DNA from: Haemophilus aegyptius
GTDB taxonomy: Bacteria > Pseudomonadota > Gammaproteobacteria > Enterobacterales > Pasteurellaceae
NCBI RefSeq assembly: GCF_900475885.1
Contig: NZ_LS483429.1
Coordinates: 434,001-498,000 of the forward strand
Reading direction: 5' to 3'
DNA length: 64,000 nt
Made by a program: the position numbers and the translations under genes. Numbering within the stretch: position 1 is the stretch's first letter; the number at the start of each line of letters is the position of its first letter. Below are positions 1 through 16,799 of this stretch, in pieces. The notes below the pieces were generated by a model. It made no database searches, was not told where the DNA came from, and worked only from the letters and a program-made list of their open reading frames with translations.

Positions 1-2082
<2,082 letters not shown>

Positions 2083-2112
2083 AATGTTCTACGTTATGGT
2101 GATTGATAGGAA

Positions 2113-2140
2113 AAAGTGCGGTTAAAATCAACCGCACTTT
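2113..2140 (-). terminator. Inverted USS hairpin between def and fmt
   Basis: AAAGTGCGGTT and AACCGCACTTT form an 11-bp perfect stem with a 6-base loop. It lies inside what is otherwise a co-directional def-fmt unit, so it would attenuate rather than end the operon. Paired USSs often act as terminators in Pasteurellaceae. Confidence 0.6.
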
Positions 2141-2157
2141 AATTAAGAATAAGAATC

Positions 2158-2667
2158 TTATTGTTTCGCAATTTGTTTTTTATATTTCAGCAATTTTTCT
2201 TTAATACGTTGGCGTTTAAGTGGGGAAAGATAATCAACAAATAAAATTCCATTAAGATGATCGATCTCGTGTTGAATACAGATCGCAAGCAAACCATCCG
2301 CATCTAAAGTAAATTCTTTACCATCACGATCTAATGCTCTCACTGTCACTTTTTCTTTACGAGGAACCAACGCACGGAACCCTGGAATGGATAAACACCC
2401 CTCTTCAATTCCCGTTTCGCCTTCAGAAGCCAAAATTTCAGGGTTAATCAAAACAAACTGATTCTGTTTATCGCCTTCAACATCAATAGTAATAATACGT
2501 TGCAAAATATCCACCTGAGGTGCAGCTAAACCAATACCTTTCTCTTGATACATCGTATCAAACATATCATCAACAATTTTACGAATTGCATCATTAACTT
2601 CAGTAACAGGCTCACAGACAACCTTTAAGTGATCATCAGGATAAATTAATACATTAAGTGCGGTCAT
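2158..2667 (-). CDS. def: Peptide deformylase
   Basis: This metalloenzyme removes the formyl group from the N-terminal methionine of new proteins. All three family motifs are present in the 169 residues: GIGLAAPQ at 44-51, EGCLSIP with metal ligand Cys91, and HEIDH with His133, Glu134 and His137. It heads the def-fmt-rsmB cluster and lies directly downstream of the rRNA operon terminator. A USS covers the start region (MTAL is encoded by part of it). The length is normal and nothing is missing. Confidence 0.98.
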   Translation of the reverse strand: MTALNVLIYPDDHLKVVCEPVTEVNDAIRKIVDDMFDTMYQEKGIGLAAPQVDILQRIITIDVEGDKQNQFVLINPEILASEGETGIEEGCLSIPGFRALVPRKEKVTVRALDRDGKEFTLDADGLLAICIQHEIDHLNGILFVDYLSPLKRQRIKEKLLKYKKQIAKQ

Positions 2668-2703
2668 AATTTCTCTTGTTTTTAAGGGTAGAATTTTAGC
2701 GGG

Positions 2704-2732
2704 ATTATAGCACAGCTAATAAAACATTTATA
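2704..2732 (-). promoter_or_regulatory. Candidate def promoter
   Basis: On the minus strand TGCTATAAT forms an extended -10 (TATAAT at 2704-2709), about 40 bases before the def start. The -35 is poor. It would give def its own start downstream of the rRNA operon terminator. Confidence 0.4.
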
Positions 2733-2831
2733 GGAATGTGACTTCATATGAGTTGAAAAATCACTTACTTATTGAAAATTAAAATTAGACTCTTATTTGA
2801 TTAAATAATGAGTAGATTCCCAAAAGCTAAA

Positions 2832-2855
2832 ACCCCACATCTTTCGACACGGGGT
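2832..2855 (-). terminator. rRNA operon intrinsic terminator
   Basis: Downstream of the 5S gene, minus-strand ACCCCGTGTC pairs with GATGTGGGGT around a GAAA tetraloop (10 bp including three G-U pairs), followed by a T-rich run. Confidence 0.8.
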
Positions 2856-2892
2856 TCTTCTGTTTTTATTTAACTTAGATAAGTATTTGATA

Positions 2893-3009
2893 ACCTGGCG
2901 GTGCCCTACTCTCACATGGGGAAACCCCACACTACCATCGGCATTACAGCGTTTCACTTCTGAGTTCGGTATGGTCTCAGGTGGGTCCACCGCACTATCG
3001 CCGCCAGGA
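2893..3009 (-). rRNA. rrf: 5S ribosomal RNA
   Basis: The reverse strand begins CCTGGCGG and ends CCGCCAGG, the closing helix of 5S rRNA, with the conserved central block CCGAACTCAGAAGTGAAACG between them. Length is about 117 bases, ends approximate. It is the last gene of the operon. Confidence 0.95.
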
Positions 3010-3031
3010 TAATTCTTTGATAACTCGTCTT

Positions 3032-3063
3032 CTCTTTTATCTCTCGTCTCTTTTATCTCTCGT
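3032..3063. repeat. Two tandem copies of a 16-base unit in the 23S-5S spacer
   Basis: CTCTTTTATCTCTCGT occurs twice head to tail (3032-3047 and 3048-3063) in the roughly 245-base spacer between 5S and 23S. The rest of this spacer is pyrimidine-rich on the + strand and shows no gene. Confidence 0.75.
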
Positions 3064-3253
3064 TACTCAGTCTTTACTCTACCTTTCACTCGTTCTTATT
3101 GGTCACAAGCTGAACTCAATTTCCTTTCTATTAAGTCTTCTATATTTACTTTTCTTTGTTTAGTCTTTTACTTCGGTTTCCGCTCTACTTTTATTTGCTT
3201 CGCTTTTCATCTCTTACTTCACTTAGCTCCCAAAAACACTTGAGCGTTGTATA

Positions 3254-6261
<3,008 letters not shown>

Positions 6262-6665
6262 TACAACCTCAAATGTTTTCAACCACTTTACGTTTTCACT
6301 TCAAAGTGAGGTCAATTTGATGCGTATTTTCATTTAACTAAACACTTGATTGCTTTTGTTCAATCAAGATTTTATGCAAAACAGGGTTTGTTTTTAGAGT
6401 TTCCTTCTCAGTTCCCTCTTTTCACTTTCCTGTCTTGCCTACTCAGACTTTCTCTCGAAAATCTCTTGTTTTCAGCTTGTTTCCAATTTTTTAAAGAACA
6501 GTTGATAAAACTTTTCAGTTATCATCGTTAAATAAACTAAAACAAAATTAAATTTAAAATTAAACTTAAAACTAAGAATAAAATAACCTAATATTTAAAA
6601 TAGCTTAATCACTACCTTAATACTTTATTAATTTGTCCTTTTCTAATTTACTTAACGATGATAAG
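6262..6665 (-). other. tRNA-Ala to 23S spacer with boxA
   Basis: This is 404 bases of AT-rich spacer transcribed in the rRNA operon. A boxA-like TGTTCTTTAA lies at 6491-6500 on the minus strand, fitting NusB/S10 antitermination ahead of 23S. Short inverted repeats near the 23S 5' end may form the processing stem. No gene is seen. Confidence 0.7.
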
Positions 6666-6741
6666 TGGTGGAGATAAGCGGGATCGAACCGCTGACCTCC
6701 TGCGTGCAAGGCAGGCGCTCTCCCAGCTGAGCTATATCCCC
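6666..6741 (-). tRNA. tRNA-Ala (TGC)
   Basis: This 76-base cloverleaf starts GGGGATATAGCTCAG and ends with encoded CCA. The anticodon loop reads CTTGCAC (anticodon TGC) and the T arm GGTTCGATCC. It is the second spacer tRNA of the operon. Confidence 0.97.
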
Positions 6742-6826
6742 ATTTATCATTCATCATTTATTATATTAATTACTTAATATTTTTATAATAAATGATTGAC
6801 CATTACGCCCTTATCCACTCTCAGAG

Positions 6827-6903
<77 letters not shown>

Positions 6904-6982
6904 AAGGGTAATGTTTTCTTCTGCTCATTTGTCTACAACTATCAGCCAATCTGTGTGAGCACTCGCTGTCTCTCGTCTTGGG

Positions 6983-8522
<1,540 letters not shown>

Positions 8523-8679
8523 AAGTTCAATCGCTCAATAAACTGCTTAGCTATAAATAAAACACTACTTAAAAAAGTAATAATGAATTTTCAGTTAAGC
8601 ACCTATTAAGACTTCAAAATTAAAAAATATTTTTAAAACAAGTCAATCAACAAGTGCCCACACAGATTGTCTGATATAT

Positions 8680-8691
8680 TGTTAAAGAGCA
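8680..8691 (-). promoter_or_regulatory. boxA antitermination site of the rRNA leader
   Basis: Minus-strand TGCTCTTTAACA matches the rRNA boxA consensus bound by NusB/S10. It lies about 160 bases before 16S. A leader hairpin (CGACGCACT 8700-8708 with AGTGCGTCG 8733-8741) sits just upstream. Confidence 0.85.
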
Positions 8692-8754
8692 AAAAAGAAC
8701 GACGCACTTGGAAACTTAAAAAACTTCACAACAGTGCGTCGTTGTGTGCGGTGC

Positions 8755-8782
8755 ATTATAGGGATTTTCAAATCCCTTGCAA
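8755..8782 (-). promoter_or_regulatory. rRNA operon promoter
   Basis: Minus-strand TTGCAA (8777-8782), a 16-base spacer and a perfect TATAAT (8755-8760) sit about 235 bases upstream of 16S. The spacer is itself an inverted repeat (GGGATTT / AAATCCC). The 8523-8880 gap otherwise holds the leader and, at 8847-8855, one USS beyond the trkH stop. Confidence 0.8.
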
Positions 8783-8880
8783 GTACTTTTTTGTAAAAAT
8801 ATTTAAAAAAATGATCTTTTGATGGAAATATAAACATTTCATTAAAAAGTGCGGTCAAAAATACAATAATTTTTCAAAAA

Positions 8881-10344
8881 TTATTTTTTCCAATAGCTTG
8901 GAATAAATAGCACGATTAATGAAAACATTTCTAAACGTCCACAGATCATAGCAAAACTAAAGACTAATTTAGCACTTTCTGGAACACCAATAAAACTTTC
9001 GTGAATAAAACCAAGTCCCGGTCCTGCATTCGTTAATGTGGCGAATACTGCCCCCATCGCATCAAAAACATTCATTCCACAAAGAATAACAGCAAAAACA
9101 CACCCCCAATAAACTAGTATAAAAATAATGAAAAATGCCCAAATACTTTCTATCATTCTTGGTGCTAGACGATTTTTACCTATTCGAATTGGTTGTACTA
9201 AATTTGGATGGATTAAACTATGCAGTTCTCGATCGATTTGTTTCCACAATATAAGTGTCCGTATCGCTTTTAATCCCCCAGTTGTTGAACCGCCACAACC
9301 GCCAATTACCGCAGAAATTACCAGTAAAAGTCCAATAAAAGGCGGAAGATTATCAATATCAAAAATCGTATAACCAGCAGTCATTGACATTGATGTTAAT
9401 TGTAATGCACCTTTTGTTACAGCCTCGTTCATATCTGAAACTAAACCGTAACTATATAAAGATAGAGATACAATACCAATAAAAATAATTTGCATCGTTA
9501 GAAAAAAACGAAATTCGGGATCTTTCCAATAATTTCGCCAAATATTTCTTTTACCTAGTGCAAGAAAAGCGGAAATATGTAAACTAAAATTAACACCACC
9601 AATCAGCATAAAAATTGTTGTAACCCAATAAATGGAAGCTTGATTAAAATAGCCAATACTTGCATCGTGCGTTGAAAATCCGCCATTTGAAATTGTTGAA
9701 AAACTATGCCCAATGGCATCAAAAAGATTCATTCCTGATAGCCAATATGCAATGGCACAAAGAACAGTTAATGAAGCATAAATAATCCATAGAGCTTTCG
9801 CCACTTCTGAAATTTTAGGCAAAGATTTTTGATCTTTAAGAGGGCCTGAAGATTCTGCTCGATATAATTGTGTCCCACCAATTCCCAACAGCGGAATTAT
9901 CGCCACAGCCAATACGATAATCCCCATACCACCTAACCATTGTAAAAACTGACGATAAAACAAAATAGATTTAGGTAAATTATCCAGCCCCGTCATTACC
10001 GTTGCACCAGTAGTAGTTAAGCCAGAAAATGCTTCAAATACGGCTGAAGCAATAGTTAAATGTGGTGAATCGAACAATAAAAGAGGCAATGTTGCCAGGC
10101 TTCCTAAAACTAACCAAAAAGCCACAACAATCAAAAAACCATCACGGGATCGTAATTCTTGTTTATGGTGATGGCATGGCCACCAAAGCAATGTGCCCGC
10201 TGTCAAGCTCAACATAAAAGCCTGCATAAATGCCTTGCCGCCCCCATCACCATAAATCAGAGCAACAAATGCAGGAACTAGCATCGTACCTGAAAAACAC
10301 ATCACAAGAATACCAATAATTCGGATAATCGATAAAATACGCAC
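8881..10344 (-). CDS. trkH: Trk potassium uptake channel subunit TrkH
   Basis: TrkH is the inner-membrane pore of the Trk K+ uptake system, gated by the NAD-binding TrkA ring. The 487-residue protein is almost entirely hydrophobic, with four M-P-M repeats. Selectivity-loop segments visible include [33 protein letters not shown] and [10 protein letters not shown], with the conserved glycines. Length matches the family (about 483). It is three bases from the next gene upstream, a YigZ-family gene; yigZ-trkH is a common gammaproteobacterial pair. The 3' end faces the rRNA promoter, co-directional with it. Confidence 0.96.
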   Translation of the reverse strand: MRILSIIRIIGILVMCFSGTMLVPAFVALIYGDGGGKAFMQAFMLSLTAGTLLWWPCHHHKQELRSRDGFLIVVAFWLVLGSLATLPLLLFDSPHLTIASAVFEAFSGLTTTGATVMTGLDNLPKSILFYRQFLQWLGGMGIIVLAVAIIPLLGIGGTQLYRAESSGPLKDQKSLPKISEVAKALWIIYASLTVLCAIAYWLSGMNLFDAIGHSFSTISNGGFSTHDASIGYFNQASIYWVTTIFMLIGGVNFSLHISAFLALGKRNIWRNYWKDPEFRFFLTMQIIFIGIVSLSLYSYGLVSDMNEAVTKGALQLTSMSMTAGYTIFDIDNLPPFIGLLLVISAVIGGCGGSTTGGLKAIRTLILWKQIDRELHSLIHPNLVQPIRIGKNRLAPRMIESIWAFFIIFILVYWGCVFAVILCGMNVFDAMGAVFATLTNAGPGLGFIHESFIGVPESAKLVFSFAMICGRLEMFSLIVLFIPSYWKK

Positions 10345-10346
10345 AA

Positions 10347-10979
10347 CTATTCGCCTATCTCTAAAAGTTGAATAACTAATCTACCTGAAGACTTTTCCGT
10401 TAATTCTGAAGAAAACGCCTCTATTGTTTTTTCACTAATACCTAAAATCAAATGAATATTTGCCTGAAAACCTTGAGATAAAATCTCAACCTGATATTTT
10501 TCACAAAGTTGTTGAACCAACCTTAACTGACCATAGTCACAATCAAGTTTGAAAAGGGTTCGTTCAACTTTAATTTCGCTTTCAACCAGCTTTAACGCTT
10601 GTTGAACACCATTGCCGTAAGCACGAACTAATCCGCCCGTTCCAAGCAAAATACCGCCATAATAGCGAACCACCACCGCACTGATTTCACCTAATTGACT
10701 GCCTTGCAATGCACTCAACATTGGCTTTCCTGCCGTTCCAGCAGGTTCGCCATCATCAGAAAAACCAAGTTGTAGAGAATCTGTTGGCTTGCCTGCTACG
10801 GCAGCCCAACAATGATGCCGAGCATTTGGATGTTCTTGTTTAATCTTTGCCCAAAAAGCTCTTGCGTCTTCTAAACCTTCGGTGTGCTGTAAATAAGTAA
10901 TAAAACGGCTTTTCTTAATTTCTTCTTCAAAAACAACCGCACTTTTAGGAACGAGGTATTCCGCCATTTCTTTTTTCAA
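10347..10979 (-). CDS. YigZ/IMPACT family protein
   Basis: The 210 residues show the UPF0029/IMPACT fold: an N-terminal domain with [21 protein letters not shown] and the signature [17 protein letters not shown], then [19 protein letters not shown], followed by a smaller C-terminal ferredoxin-like domain from about residue 135. Bacterial YigZ has no firmly established role; relatives affect translation control and peptidase-like functions. It is probably cotranscribed with trkH. A USS is embedded near the N-terminus (complement at about 10939-10949). Confidence 0.9.
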   Translation of the reverse strand: MKKEMAEYLVPKSAVVFEEEIKKSRFITYLQHTEGLEDARAFWAKIKQEHPNARHHCWAAVAGKPTDSLQLGFSDDGEPAGTAGKPMLSALQGSQLGEISAVVVRYYGGILLGTGGLVRAYGNGVQQALKLVESEIKVERTLFKLDCDYGQLRLVQQLCEKYQVEILSQGFQANIHLILGISEKTIEAFSSELTEKSSGRLVIQLLEIGE

Positions 10980-11082
10980 GGTAATTTCAATGACACTAGT
11001 CTATCACTGATGACTGGGATTTGTCGAAATTTTGCCGTAAGTGCGGTATGATATGGCTCTGTTTTTCAAAAGAAAAAAGAAT

Positions 11083-11322
11083 ATGTCTGAAATTTCCGTC
11101 ACACAAACCCTAAATACTTTAGGATTACGTTGCCCAGAACCTGTCATGCTTGTTCGTAAAAATATTCGTCATCTTAACGATGGAGAAATACTTTTGATTA
11201 TTGCTGACGATCCTGCAACAACAAGAGATATTCCAAGTTTCTGTCAATTTATGGATCACACATTACTGCAATGTGAAGTGGAAAAGCCCCCGTTCAAATA
11301 TTGGGTGAAAAGAGGAAAATAA
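11083..11322 (+). CDS. tusA: Sulfur carrier protein TusA
   Basis: TusA accepts persulfide sulfur from IscS and passes it along the Tus relay for 2-thiolation of tRNA wobble uridine; it also affects sulfur partitioning. The 79 residues contain [10 protein letters not shown] with the carrier cysteine (Cys17), and [14 protein letters not shown], both diagnostic. I chose ATG at 11083 (MSEISV) because it follows a purine-rich stretch and gives the family length; an upstream in-frame GTG at 11041 lies inside a USS and would add 14 unrelated residues. It is divergent from the YigZ gene and ends at a USS-derived terminator. Confidence 0.95.
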   Translation: MSEISVTQTLNTLGLRCPEPVMLVRKNIRHLNDGEILLIIADDPATTRDIPSFCQFMDHTLLQCEVEKPPFKYWVKRGK

Positions 11323-11325
11323 AAC

Positions 11326-11357
11326 ATCGACCTCATTAAAGTGCGGTCGATTTTTTA
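11326..11357 (+). terminator. tusA terminator
   Basis: ATCGACC (11326-11332) pairs with GGTCGAT (11345-11351), followed by T6. A USS forms the right arm. It lies between the convergent genes tusA and htpX. Confidence 0.75.
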
Positions 11358-11364
11358 TAATTTT

Positions 11365-12216
11365 TTAAAGATTACGTAAGGCTTCAATACGCTTTTCGAG
11401 TGGTGGATGGCTCATAAAGAGTTCACTGCGTTTACCATTAATCATAAAGGCATTTAAAGAACCTTCAAGATTTTGGGGTTCGTGAAGTTGTTGCAAACGT
11501 TGCAATGCCATAATCATCTTTTCTTTGCCTACTAAACTTGCGGAACCTGCATCTGCACGAAATTCGCGGTAGCGCGAGAACCACATTGCGATAATACTTG
11601 CAAGTACACCAAAGAGCATTTCCAATACCATCGAAACCAAGAAATAAATACCTGAACTGCGCGTTTCTTCTCCATTATTGTTACGCGAACTTGCTACCGC
11701 CGTTGCAATAACGCGCGATAAGAAAATCACGAAAGTATTTAATACGCCTTGCAATAACGCCATCGTCACCATATCCCCATTGGAAATATGGGAAATTTCG
11801 TGCGCTAAAACAGCTTCAGCTTCAGCCTCCGTCATGTTGTTTAATAATCCCGTACTCACTGCCACCAAAGAATTGCTTTTTGTCGCGCCTGTCGCAAAAG
11901 CATTCACATCGGGAGAATGATAAATCGCCACGTCTGGCATGGGAATACCCGCTTTCTGCGCTTGGCGACTAACGGTATCAATTAACCAACGTTCAGTTTG
12001 ATTACGAGGTTGAGTAATCACCTCTCCATCCACAGAACGTAATGCCATCGTTTTAGACAGGAATAAGGAAATTAATGAACCAGCAAAACCAAATAGCAAA
12101 GCCATAATTAAAATACCGCCGATGCTATTTCCTGCAATACCAGTCACACTTAAAATAATACCTAATACCAGCATTACTGCCATATTGGTTGCCAAGAAAA
12201 GAAGAATACGCATCAT
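11365..12216 (-). CDS. htpX: Membrane zinc protease HtpX
   Basis: HtpX is an inner-membrane M48 metalloprotease in quality control of misfolded membrane proteins. From the chosen start it has 283 residues (E. coli about 293): two N-terminal membrane segments (about 5-27 and 33-55), the zinc motif HEISH at 139-143, and two later hydrophobic segments (about 153-172 and 190-215). The start is MMRILLF at 12216, preceded by GAGAGAA at good spacing. A TTG five codons upstream is in frame but overlaps that ribosome site. E. coli HtpX also begins MMRI. Confidence 0.95.
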   Translation of the reverse strand: MMRILLFLATNMAVMLVLGIILSVTGIAGNSIGGILIMALLFGFAGSLISLFLSKTMALRSVDGEVITQPRNQTERWLIDTVSRQAQKAGIPMPDVAIYHSPDVNAFATGATKSNSLVAVSTGLLNNMTEAEAEAVLAHEISHISNGDMVTMALLQGVLNTFVIFLSRVIATAVASSRNNNGEETRSSGIYFLVSMVLEMLFGVLASIIAMWFSRYREFRADAGSASLVGKEKMIMALQRLQQLHEPQNLEGSLNAFMINGKRSELFMSHPPLEKRIEALRNL

Positions 12217-12316
12217 AATGTGTTCTCTCAAAGTTAGGGTTAAGTATTTCCTTAGTGGGGAAAATTCACAAAAAATTCAAGGTGTAATGTAAAATTTTTG
12301 CTATCAGCAGATAAAC

Positions 12317-12359
12317 AAAAAGTGCGGTCTAAAACATGCGAGTTTATGACCGCACTTTT
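12317..12359 (-). terminator. ridA terminator (inverted USS pair)
   Basis: AAAAGTGCGGTC and GACCGCACTTTT flank an 18-base loop just downstream of the ridA stop. Confidence 0.65.
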
Positions 12360-12383
12360 AAGCAGGGATTACCAAACAGAAAA

Positions 12384-12773
12384 TTATTTTCTTACAGCAA
12401 TCGCTTCAATTTCTAATCCCACATCTTTTGGTAAACGCGCAACTTCTACGCAAGAACGAGCAGGGAAGTTAGGATGATTATTTTCTTTAAAGAAACGTTC
12501 GTATTCTGCATTAACCGCAGCAAAATCATTAAGATCTTTCACGAAAACCGTTGTTTTTACAATATCGGCTGCGGTTAAACCTGCTTTCTCGATAATCGCT
12601 TTCACGTTTTCTAAAGATTGGCGTGCTTGTGCAACGATGTCAGCTGGCACTTCGCCTGTTGCAGGATTCACTGGAATTTGCCCTGAGGTTAAAACTAAAT
12701 TGCCAAGATCAACCGCTTGAACATAAGGGCCAATGGCTGCCGGTGCTTTTTCAGTATGAATAATTTGAGTCAT
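12384..12773 (-). CDS. ridA: RidA family enamine/imine deaminase
   Basis: RidA hydrolyses reactive enamine/imine intermediates such as 2-aminoacrylate formed by PLP enzymes. The 129 residues show the family layout: GPYVQAV, LTSGQIPVNP, and the C-terminal signature RSCVEVARLPKD with the Arg that contacts substrate carboxylates. I chose the second of two adjacent ATGs (12773), with AAGGAG at ideal distance; the longer open frame to 12836 overlaps the mlaA end and adds unrelated residues. Confidence 0.94.
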   Translation of the reverse strand: MTQIIHTEKAPAAIGPYVQAVDLGNLVLTSGQIPVNPATGEVPADIVAQARQSLENVKAIIEKAGLTAADIVKTTVFVKDLNDFAAVNAEYERFFKENNHPNFPARSCVEVARLPKDVGLEIEAIAVRK

Positions 12774-12828
12774 CATTTTCTCCTTAGTTGATAAAAACTG
12801 GGTAATTTTTACCGCACTTTTCTGTTTA

Positions 12829-13581
12829 TTAATCAATTTCTTTTAGTATGTCATCGGGAAGTGATTCTTTGCTTTCGACTAATTTCCCATCGTTTACTTT
12901 AAATTGTAAATTTTGGTAATAAGCTTCTCGGAACGTGATATATGGATCTTGAGCTTGACGTAACAATTCTGCATTATTGAGATTTTTCGCACGGGCATCC
13001 ACTGCTTGCACACCATATTTCACTAATGCCCATGGGCCACCAACCCATTGCCAGAATGGATACATATAAGCCGCATCAACCACAGCACCCGTTAATTGGC
13101 GTGGCGTTGTTGCATTATAAATCGGTAGCACAATATAAGTGCCAGCATCTACGCCGTAGCTACCTAAAGTTTCCCCAAATCCACGTTGATTATCTATGCG
13201 TAATTCTTTGCTTGCGCTCGCAAAATCAATAAAACCACCTAGTCCAAATACAGTGTTAATCCAAAAGCGATTAAAGTGAACAAATGCTTTTTTCGGTTCA
13301 CCTTCAATTAAGCGGTTTATGAAACTGACTGGCTCATCAAGATTATTTGCGATGCCAGCAAGACCAGAAGAAATCGGCTTAGGTACATAGTTATTCCAAC
13401 CTTTTGCAGCGGGTTCTAGCACATAGCGATCTATAACATTATAGTTAAATTTCCACATTGTTCGATTGAAGTCTTCAAGGGAATCATTACGCTCACTCGC
13501 TTGTTTCGTGTCGTTGTTATTTGCACAACCTGTTAGTGCAATGGCACCCAAAAGTGCGGTCAAAATTGCCTTTGTTTTCAT
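12829..13581 (-). CDS. mlaA: Outer-membrane lipid asymmetry lipoprotein MlaA (VacJ)
   Basis: MlaA sits in the outer membrane and removes misplaced phospholipid from the outer leaflet, handing it to MlaC. The 250 residues start with a lipoprotein signal peptide ending LTGC (lipidated Cys19), then DPLE-type DSLEDFNRTMWKFNY, and the MlaA signature GSYGVDAGTYIVLPI. An in-frame USS encodes part of the signal peptide. The mla transporter genes are not in this window. Length and motifs are normal. Confidence 0.95.
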   Translation of the reverse strand: MKTKAILTALLGAIALTGCANNNDTKQASERNDSLEDFNRTMWKFNYNVIDRYVLEPAAKGWNNYVPKPISSGLAGIANNLDEPVSFINRLIEGEPKKAFVHFNRFWINTVFGLGGFIDFASASKELRIDNQRGFGETLGSYGVDAGTYIVLPIYNATTPRQLTGAVVDAAYMYPFWQWVGGPWALVKYGVQAVDARAKNLNNAELLRQAQDPYITFREAYYQNLQFKVNDGKLVESKESLPDDILKEID

Positions 13582-13692
13582 TTTTAATCCTTACATAAAT
13601 ATGGGATTATTCTACCTAATTTGTGAAATAACAACAAATTTTGCGTATAAAAACACTCTTTTATGCTGTTTCAACAAACATTAAAAACAAAA

Positions 13693-13715
13693 AACCGCAC
13701 TACAAAAGTGCGGTT
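13693..13715 (-). terminator. nusG terminator (inverted USS pair)
   Basis: AACCGCACT and AGTGCGGTT form a 9-bp stem around a 5-base loop, 17 bases past the nusG stop. Confidence 0.65.
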
Positions 13716-13731
13716 ATATTTTAATCATTTC

Positions 13732-14289
13732 TTAGTGTATTTTTTCAACTTGACCAAATTCAAGCTCAACTGGTGTAGCACGGCCAAAGATTGATACAGA
13801 CACTTTTAAGCGACCTTTTTCATAATCCACTTCTTCTACTGTACCATTAAAATCAGCAAATGGCCCTTCAGTCACACGAACTTCCTCACCCGGATGATAT
13901 TCATTACGATGACGAGGTTTATCAGTATTTTGTTCAAGACGATTTAAAATAGTATCCGCTTCACGTTTGGAAATAGGTGCAGGTTTATCTGGTGTACCAC
14001 CGATAAAACCCATCACTCTTGGCACACTTTTTACTAGATGCCAAGTTTCATCATTCATTTCCATTTCTACAAGTACATAACCTGGAAAAAATTTACGTTC
14101 ACTTTTGCGACGTTTACCTGCTACATTTTCCACCACTTCTTCAGTTGGCACTAAAACTTCACCAAATTGATCTTCCATTTGTTGTTGTTTGATGTATTCA
14201 CGTAAAGTTAGAGCTACACGACTTTCAAAGCCAGAAAACGCTTGTAATACATACCAACGTTTTTTTGATACTGTTGTTTCTTCAGTCAT
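13732..14289 (-). CDS. nusG: Transcription elongation/antitermination factor NusG
   Basis: NusG binds RNA polymerase clamp helices and links it to Rho or ribosomal S10. The 185 residues contain the NGN domain ([16 protein letters not shown], then [10 protein letters not shown] and VMGFIGG) and the C-terminal KOW domain ([18 protein letters not shown]). Its ATG is one base past the secE stop, so secE-nusG form one transcript. Ribosomal protein genes, which often follow in other bacteria, are not next to it here. Confidence 0.98.
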   Translation of the reverse strand: MTEETTVSKKRWYVLQAFSGFESRVALTLREYIKQQQMEDQFGEVLVPTEEVVENVAGKRRKSERKFFPGYVLVEMEMNDETWHLVKSVPRVMGFIGGTPDKPAPISKREADTILNRLEQNTDKPRHRNEYHPGEEVRVTEGPFADFNGTVEEVDYEKGRLKVSVSIFGRATPVELEFGQVEKIH

Positions 14290-14290
14290 T

Positions 14291-14707
14291 TTAGAATCTC
14301 AAATCAGTTAAGAAATTAATCACTGTCACAATAATCGAATCTACTGCCCAAAAGAAGAGAGAAGCAATCATTGTTACCCCGATAACGATCAATGTTGTTT
14401 GACGTGCTTCAGCACGGGTTGGCCATACGACTTTACGCGCTTCTGTACGAGAGTCATTAAAGAACGCGCGTGCTTTTGTTCCTTGATTAGTAATTGCCGC
14501 TAAAATAAATGCAATGACTAATGCAATAGCCATACCAATAACACGAATCGGTAAAGAATAGATTTGTTGGAAATAAATATTCCCAATTGCCGCAGCAGCA
14601 AAAAAGATCACAACTAAAACCCAAAGGAATGTATTTAAACCTTTAGATTTGCCTTCAACGATCACTTCTTGCGTATTTTTCTTTTTATCAACAATTTCGG
14701 TTGCCAT
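14291..14707 (-). CDS. secE: Preprotein translocase subunit SecE
   Basis: SecE clamps the SecY channel in the inner membrane. The 138-residue protein has two extra N-terminal membrane segments (about 28-48 and 54-73), as in enterobacteria, then the conserved amphipathic motif with [13 protein letters not shown] and the essential third membrane segment (about 108-130). It is directly followed by nusG. Confidence 0.96.
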   Translation of the reverse strand: MATEIVDKKKNTQEVIVEGKSKGLNTFLWVLVVIFFAAAAIGNIYFQQIYSLPIRVIGMAIALVIAFILAAITNQGTKARAFFNDSRTEARKVVWPTRAEARQTTLIVIGVTMIASLFFWAVDSIIVTVINFLTDLRF

Positions 14708-14761
14708 AGAATTGAATCCGTTTTAAATGGAAATGTAAAAATAATGCCATAAGAACGTGCG

Positions 14762-14790
14762 ATTGTAGCATTTTCTTTTCGCCTTGCCTA
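14762..14790 (-). promoter_or_regulatory. Candidate secE-nusG promoter
   Basis: Minus-strand TACAAT (14762-14767) lies about 55 bases before secE. A weak TAGGCA serves as -35 at about 17 bases. Confidence 0.35.
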
Positions 14791-14850
14791 TTGAAAATAA
14801 GCATCAACATAGAAAATCTGGCGAAAACAACCGCACTTTTGCGATTAAAT

Positions 14851-16086
14851 CTAATATTCTAATTTTGGCGCAAGATTATCTACAATTGTCGATTCATCAA
14901 CGATAACTTTTTGTAAATTCTCAAGAGACGGTAGATCATACATTGTATCTAACAACACTGCTTCTACGATAGAACGTAAGCCACGCGCACCCGTTTTTCT
15001 TTCAAGTGCTTTTTTCGCCATTGCTTTTAATGCTTCTGGTGTGAAATCCAATTCTACTTTTTCCAATCCAAATAAGGCTTGATATTGTTTAATTAATGCG
15101 TTTTTTGGTTTTGTGAGAATTTGTATCAGCGCATCTTCGTCTAATTCACTTAATGGGGCAATCATTGGTAAGCGTCCAATAAATTCTGGAATTAAACCAA
15201 ATTTCATTAAATCATCAGGTTCAACTTGACGGAATAATTCAGAAAGAGATTGTTGTTTTTCATCTTTTTCAACTTTGGCATTAAAACCAATACTCGTACT
15301 GGTTTGAGTGCGTTTATCAATAATTTTATCTAATCCTGCAAATGCACCGCCGCAAATAAAGAGAATTTTAGACGTATCCAATTTTACCATTTCTTGTTGT
15401 GGATGTTTACGACCGCCTTGAGGTGGAATGGAAGCGATTGTACCTTCAATAAGTTTTAATAAAGCCTGTTGCACCCCCTCTCCTGAAACATCTCGAGTAA
15501 TTGATGCGCCTTCCGATTTACGGCTAATTTTATCAATTTCATCAATATAAATAATGCCTTTCTCTGCTTTTTCAGTATCGTATTCACAATTTTGCAAAAG
15601 TTTCTGTAACACATTCTCCACATCTTCCCCCACATAACCAGCTTCCGTTAATGTGGTTGCATCCGCCATCGCAAAGGGTACATTTAAACGACGAGCTAAT
15701 GTTTGCGCAAGTAACGTTTTTCCGCTACCTGTAGGGCCTATAAGTAAAATATTACTTTTACCAAGCTCTACATCATTACTTTCATAGTTAGTTCGCAAGC
15801 GTTTATAATGATTATAAACTGCCACAGAAAGCACTTTTTTCGCATAATCTTGACCGATAACATAATCATCTAGATGAGCGCGAATTTCGTGAGGCGTTGG
15901 TAATTTTTCTTCATTTTCTACCGCACTTTCCTCTAAATTTTTATCATGACTTTCTTCAAGCATTGAGTGACAAAGTTCAATACATTCATTACAAATATAA
16001 CCGTCTGTGCCAGCAATTAATCTATCTACTTCGCCTTTTTCCTTTCCGCAAAAAGAGCAGTGCAAATCTTTATCTTTGTCTGTCAT
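14851..16086 (-). CDS. clpX: ClpXP unfoldase ATPase ClpX
   Basis: ClpX is the hexameric AAA+ unfoldase that feeds tagged substrates to ClpP. The 411 residues have the N-terminal C4 zinc-binding domain (Cys10, Cys13, Cys32, Cys35), Walker A GPTGSGKT, Walker [11 protein letters not shown], the pore-loop GYVGED, sensor EFIGRLP and the arginine-rich sensor 2 segment GARGLRS. The IGF-like loop that docks on ClpP reads IGFNAK, near residue 268. clpP lies nine bases upstream, forming the usual clpP-clpX operon, with tig before it. Confidence 0.98.
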   Translation of the reverse strand: MTDKDKDLHCSFCGKEKGEVDRLIAGTDGYICNECIELCHSMLEESHDKNLEESAVENEEKLPTPHEIRAHLDDYVIGQDYAKKVLSVAVYNHYKRLRTNYESNDVELGKSNILLIGPTGSGKTLLAQTLARRLNVPFAMADATTLTEAGYVGEDVENVLQKLLQNCEYDTEKAEKGIIYIDEIDKISRKSEGASITRDVSGEGVQQALLKLIEGTIASIPPQGGRKHPQQEMVKLDTSKILFICGGAFAGLDKIIDKRTQTSTSIGFNAKVEKDEKQQSLSELFRQVEPDDLMKFGLIPEFIGRLPMIAPLSELDEDALIQILTKPKNALIKQYQALFGLEKVELDFTPEALKAMAKKALERKTGARGLRSIVEAVLLDTMYDLPSLENLQKVIVDESTIVDNLAPKLEY

Positions 16087-16095
16087 TGTATACCC

Positions 16096-16677
16096 TTAAC
16101 GTTTAACCAAGACTTCATCCACCAAACCATACACTTGTGCTTCTTCAGCTGACATAAAATTATCGCGGTCAGTATCTTTCTCTATACGCTCAATACTTTG
16201 TCCAGTATGGAATGCTAAACGATCATTTAAGGTGTGTTTAATTTTCAAAATTTCTTGTGCGTGAATTTGAATATCCGATGCTTGACCACGGAAACCACCC
16301 AAAGGTTGATGGATCATCACTCGCGCATTGGGTAACGCAGCTCGTTTGCCAGCGGTTCCGCCAGCAAGTAAGAATGCGCCCATTGAACAAGCCTGACCAA
16401 TACAAAGAGTGCGAATATCTGGCTTAATAAATTGCATTGTGTCGTAAATTGCCATACCTGCGGTCACAGAACCGCCTGGAGAGTTAATATAAATATTAAT
16501 ATCTTTAGTTGGATCTTCCGATTCTAAAAAAAGAAGCTGTGCCACAATTAAATTTGCCATACGATCTTCCACTTCTCCACTTAGGAAAATCACACGTTCT
16601 TTTAATAAACGGGAATAAATGTCGTACGAACGTTCGCCACGCGAAGTCTGTTCAACGACCATAGGAATTACACTCAT
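16096..16677 (-). CDS. clpP: ATP-dependent Clp protease proteolytic subunit ClpP
   Basis: ClpP is the tetradecameric serine protease core. The 193 residues carry the catalytic triad Ser98 (GQACSMGAF), His123 (VMIHQPLGG) and Asp172 ([10 protein letters not shown]). I chose [10 protein letters not shown] at 16677, preceded by AAGGTAAG, because it gives the family length; the longer open frame to 16731 adds a non-conserved stretch. Order tig-clpP-clpX is conserved in gammaproteobacteria. Confidence 0.97.
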   Translation of the reverse strand: MSVIPMVVEQTSRGERSYDIYSRLLKERVIFLSGEVEDRMANLIVAQLLFLESEDPTKDINIYINSPGGSVTAGMAIYDTMQFIKPDIRTLCIGQACSMGAFLLAGGTAGKRAALPNARVMIHQPLGGFRGQASDIQIHAQEILKIKHTLNDRLAFHTGQSIERIEKDTDRDNFMSAEEAQVYGLVDEVLVKR

Positions 16678-16742
16678 TTTCTTACCTTTTTCATTAAAAC
16701 TGCTAATTATTTTATCGTAAATAACCCACAAATAAAAATGCG

Positions 16743-16775
16743 ATCGCTTTTATTAAAAAGAGCGACCGCACTTTT
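16743..16775 (-). terminator. Possible tig terminator
   Basis: An imperfect inverted repeat (about GCGATCGCTTTT with AAAAGAGCGACCGC), including a USS half, lies between tig and clpP. It is a weak hairpin and may not separate the genes. Confidence 0.35.
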
Positions 16776-16799
16776 ATTCAATCATAATAATATTACTTA

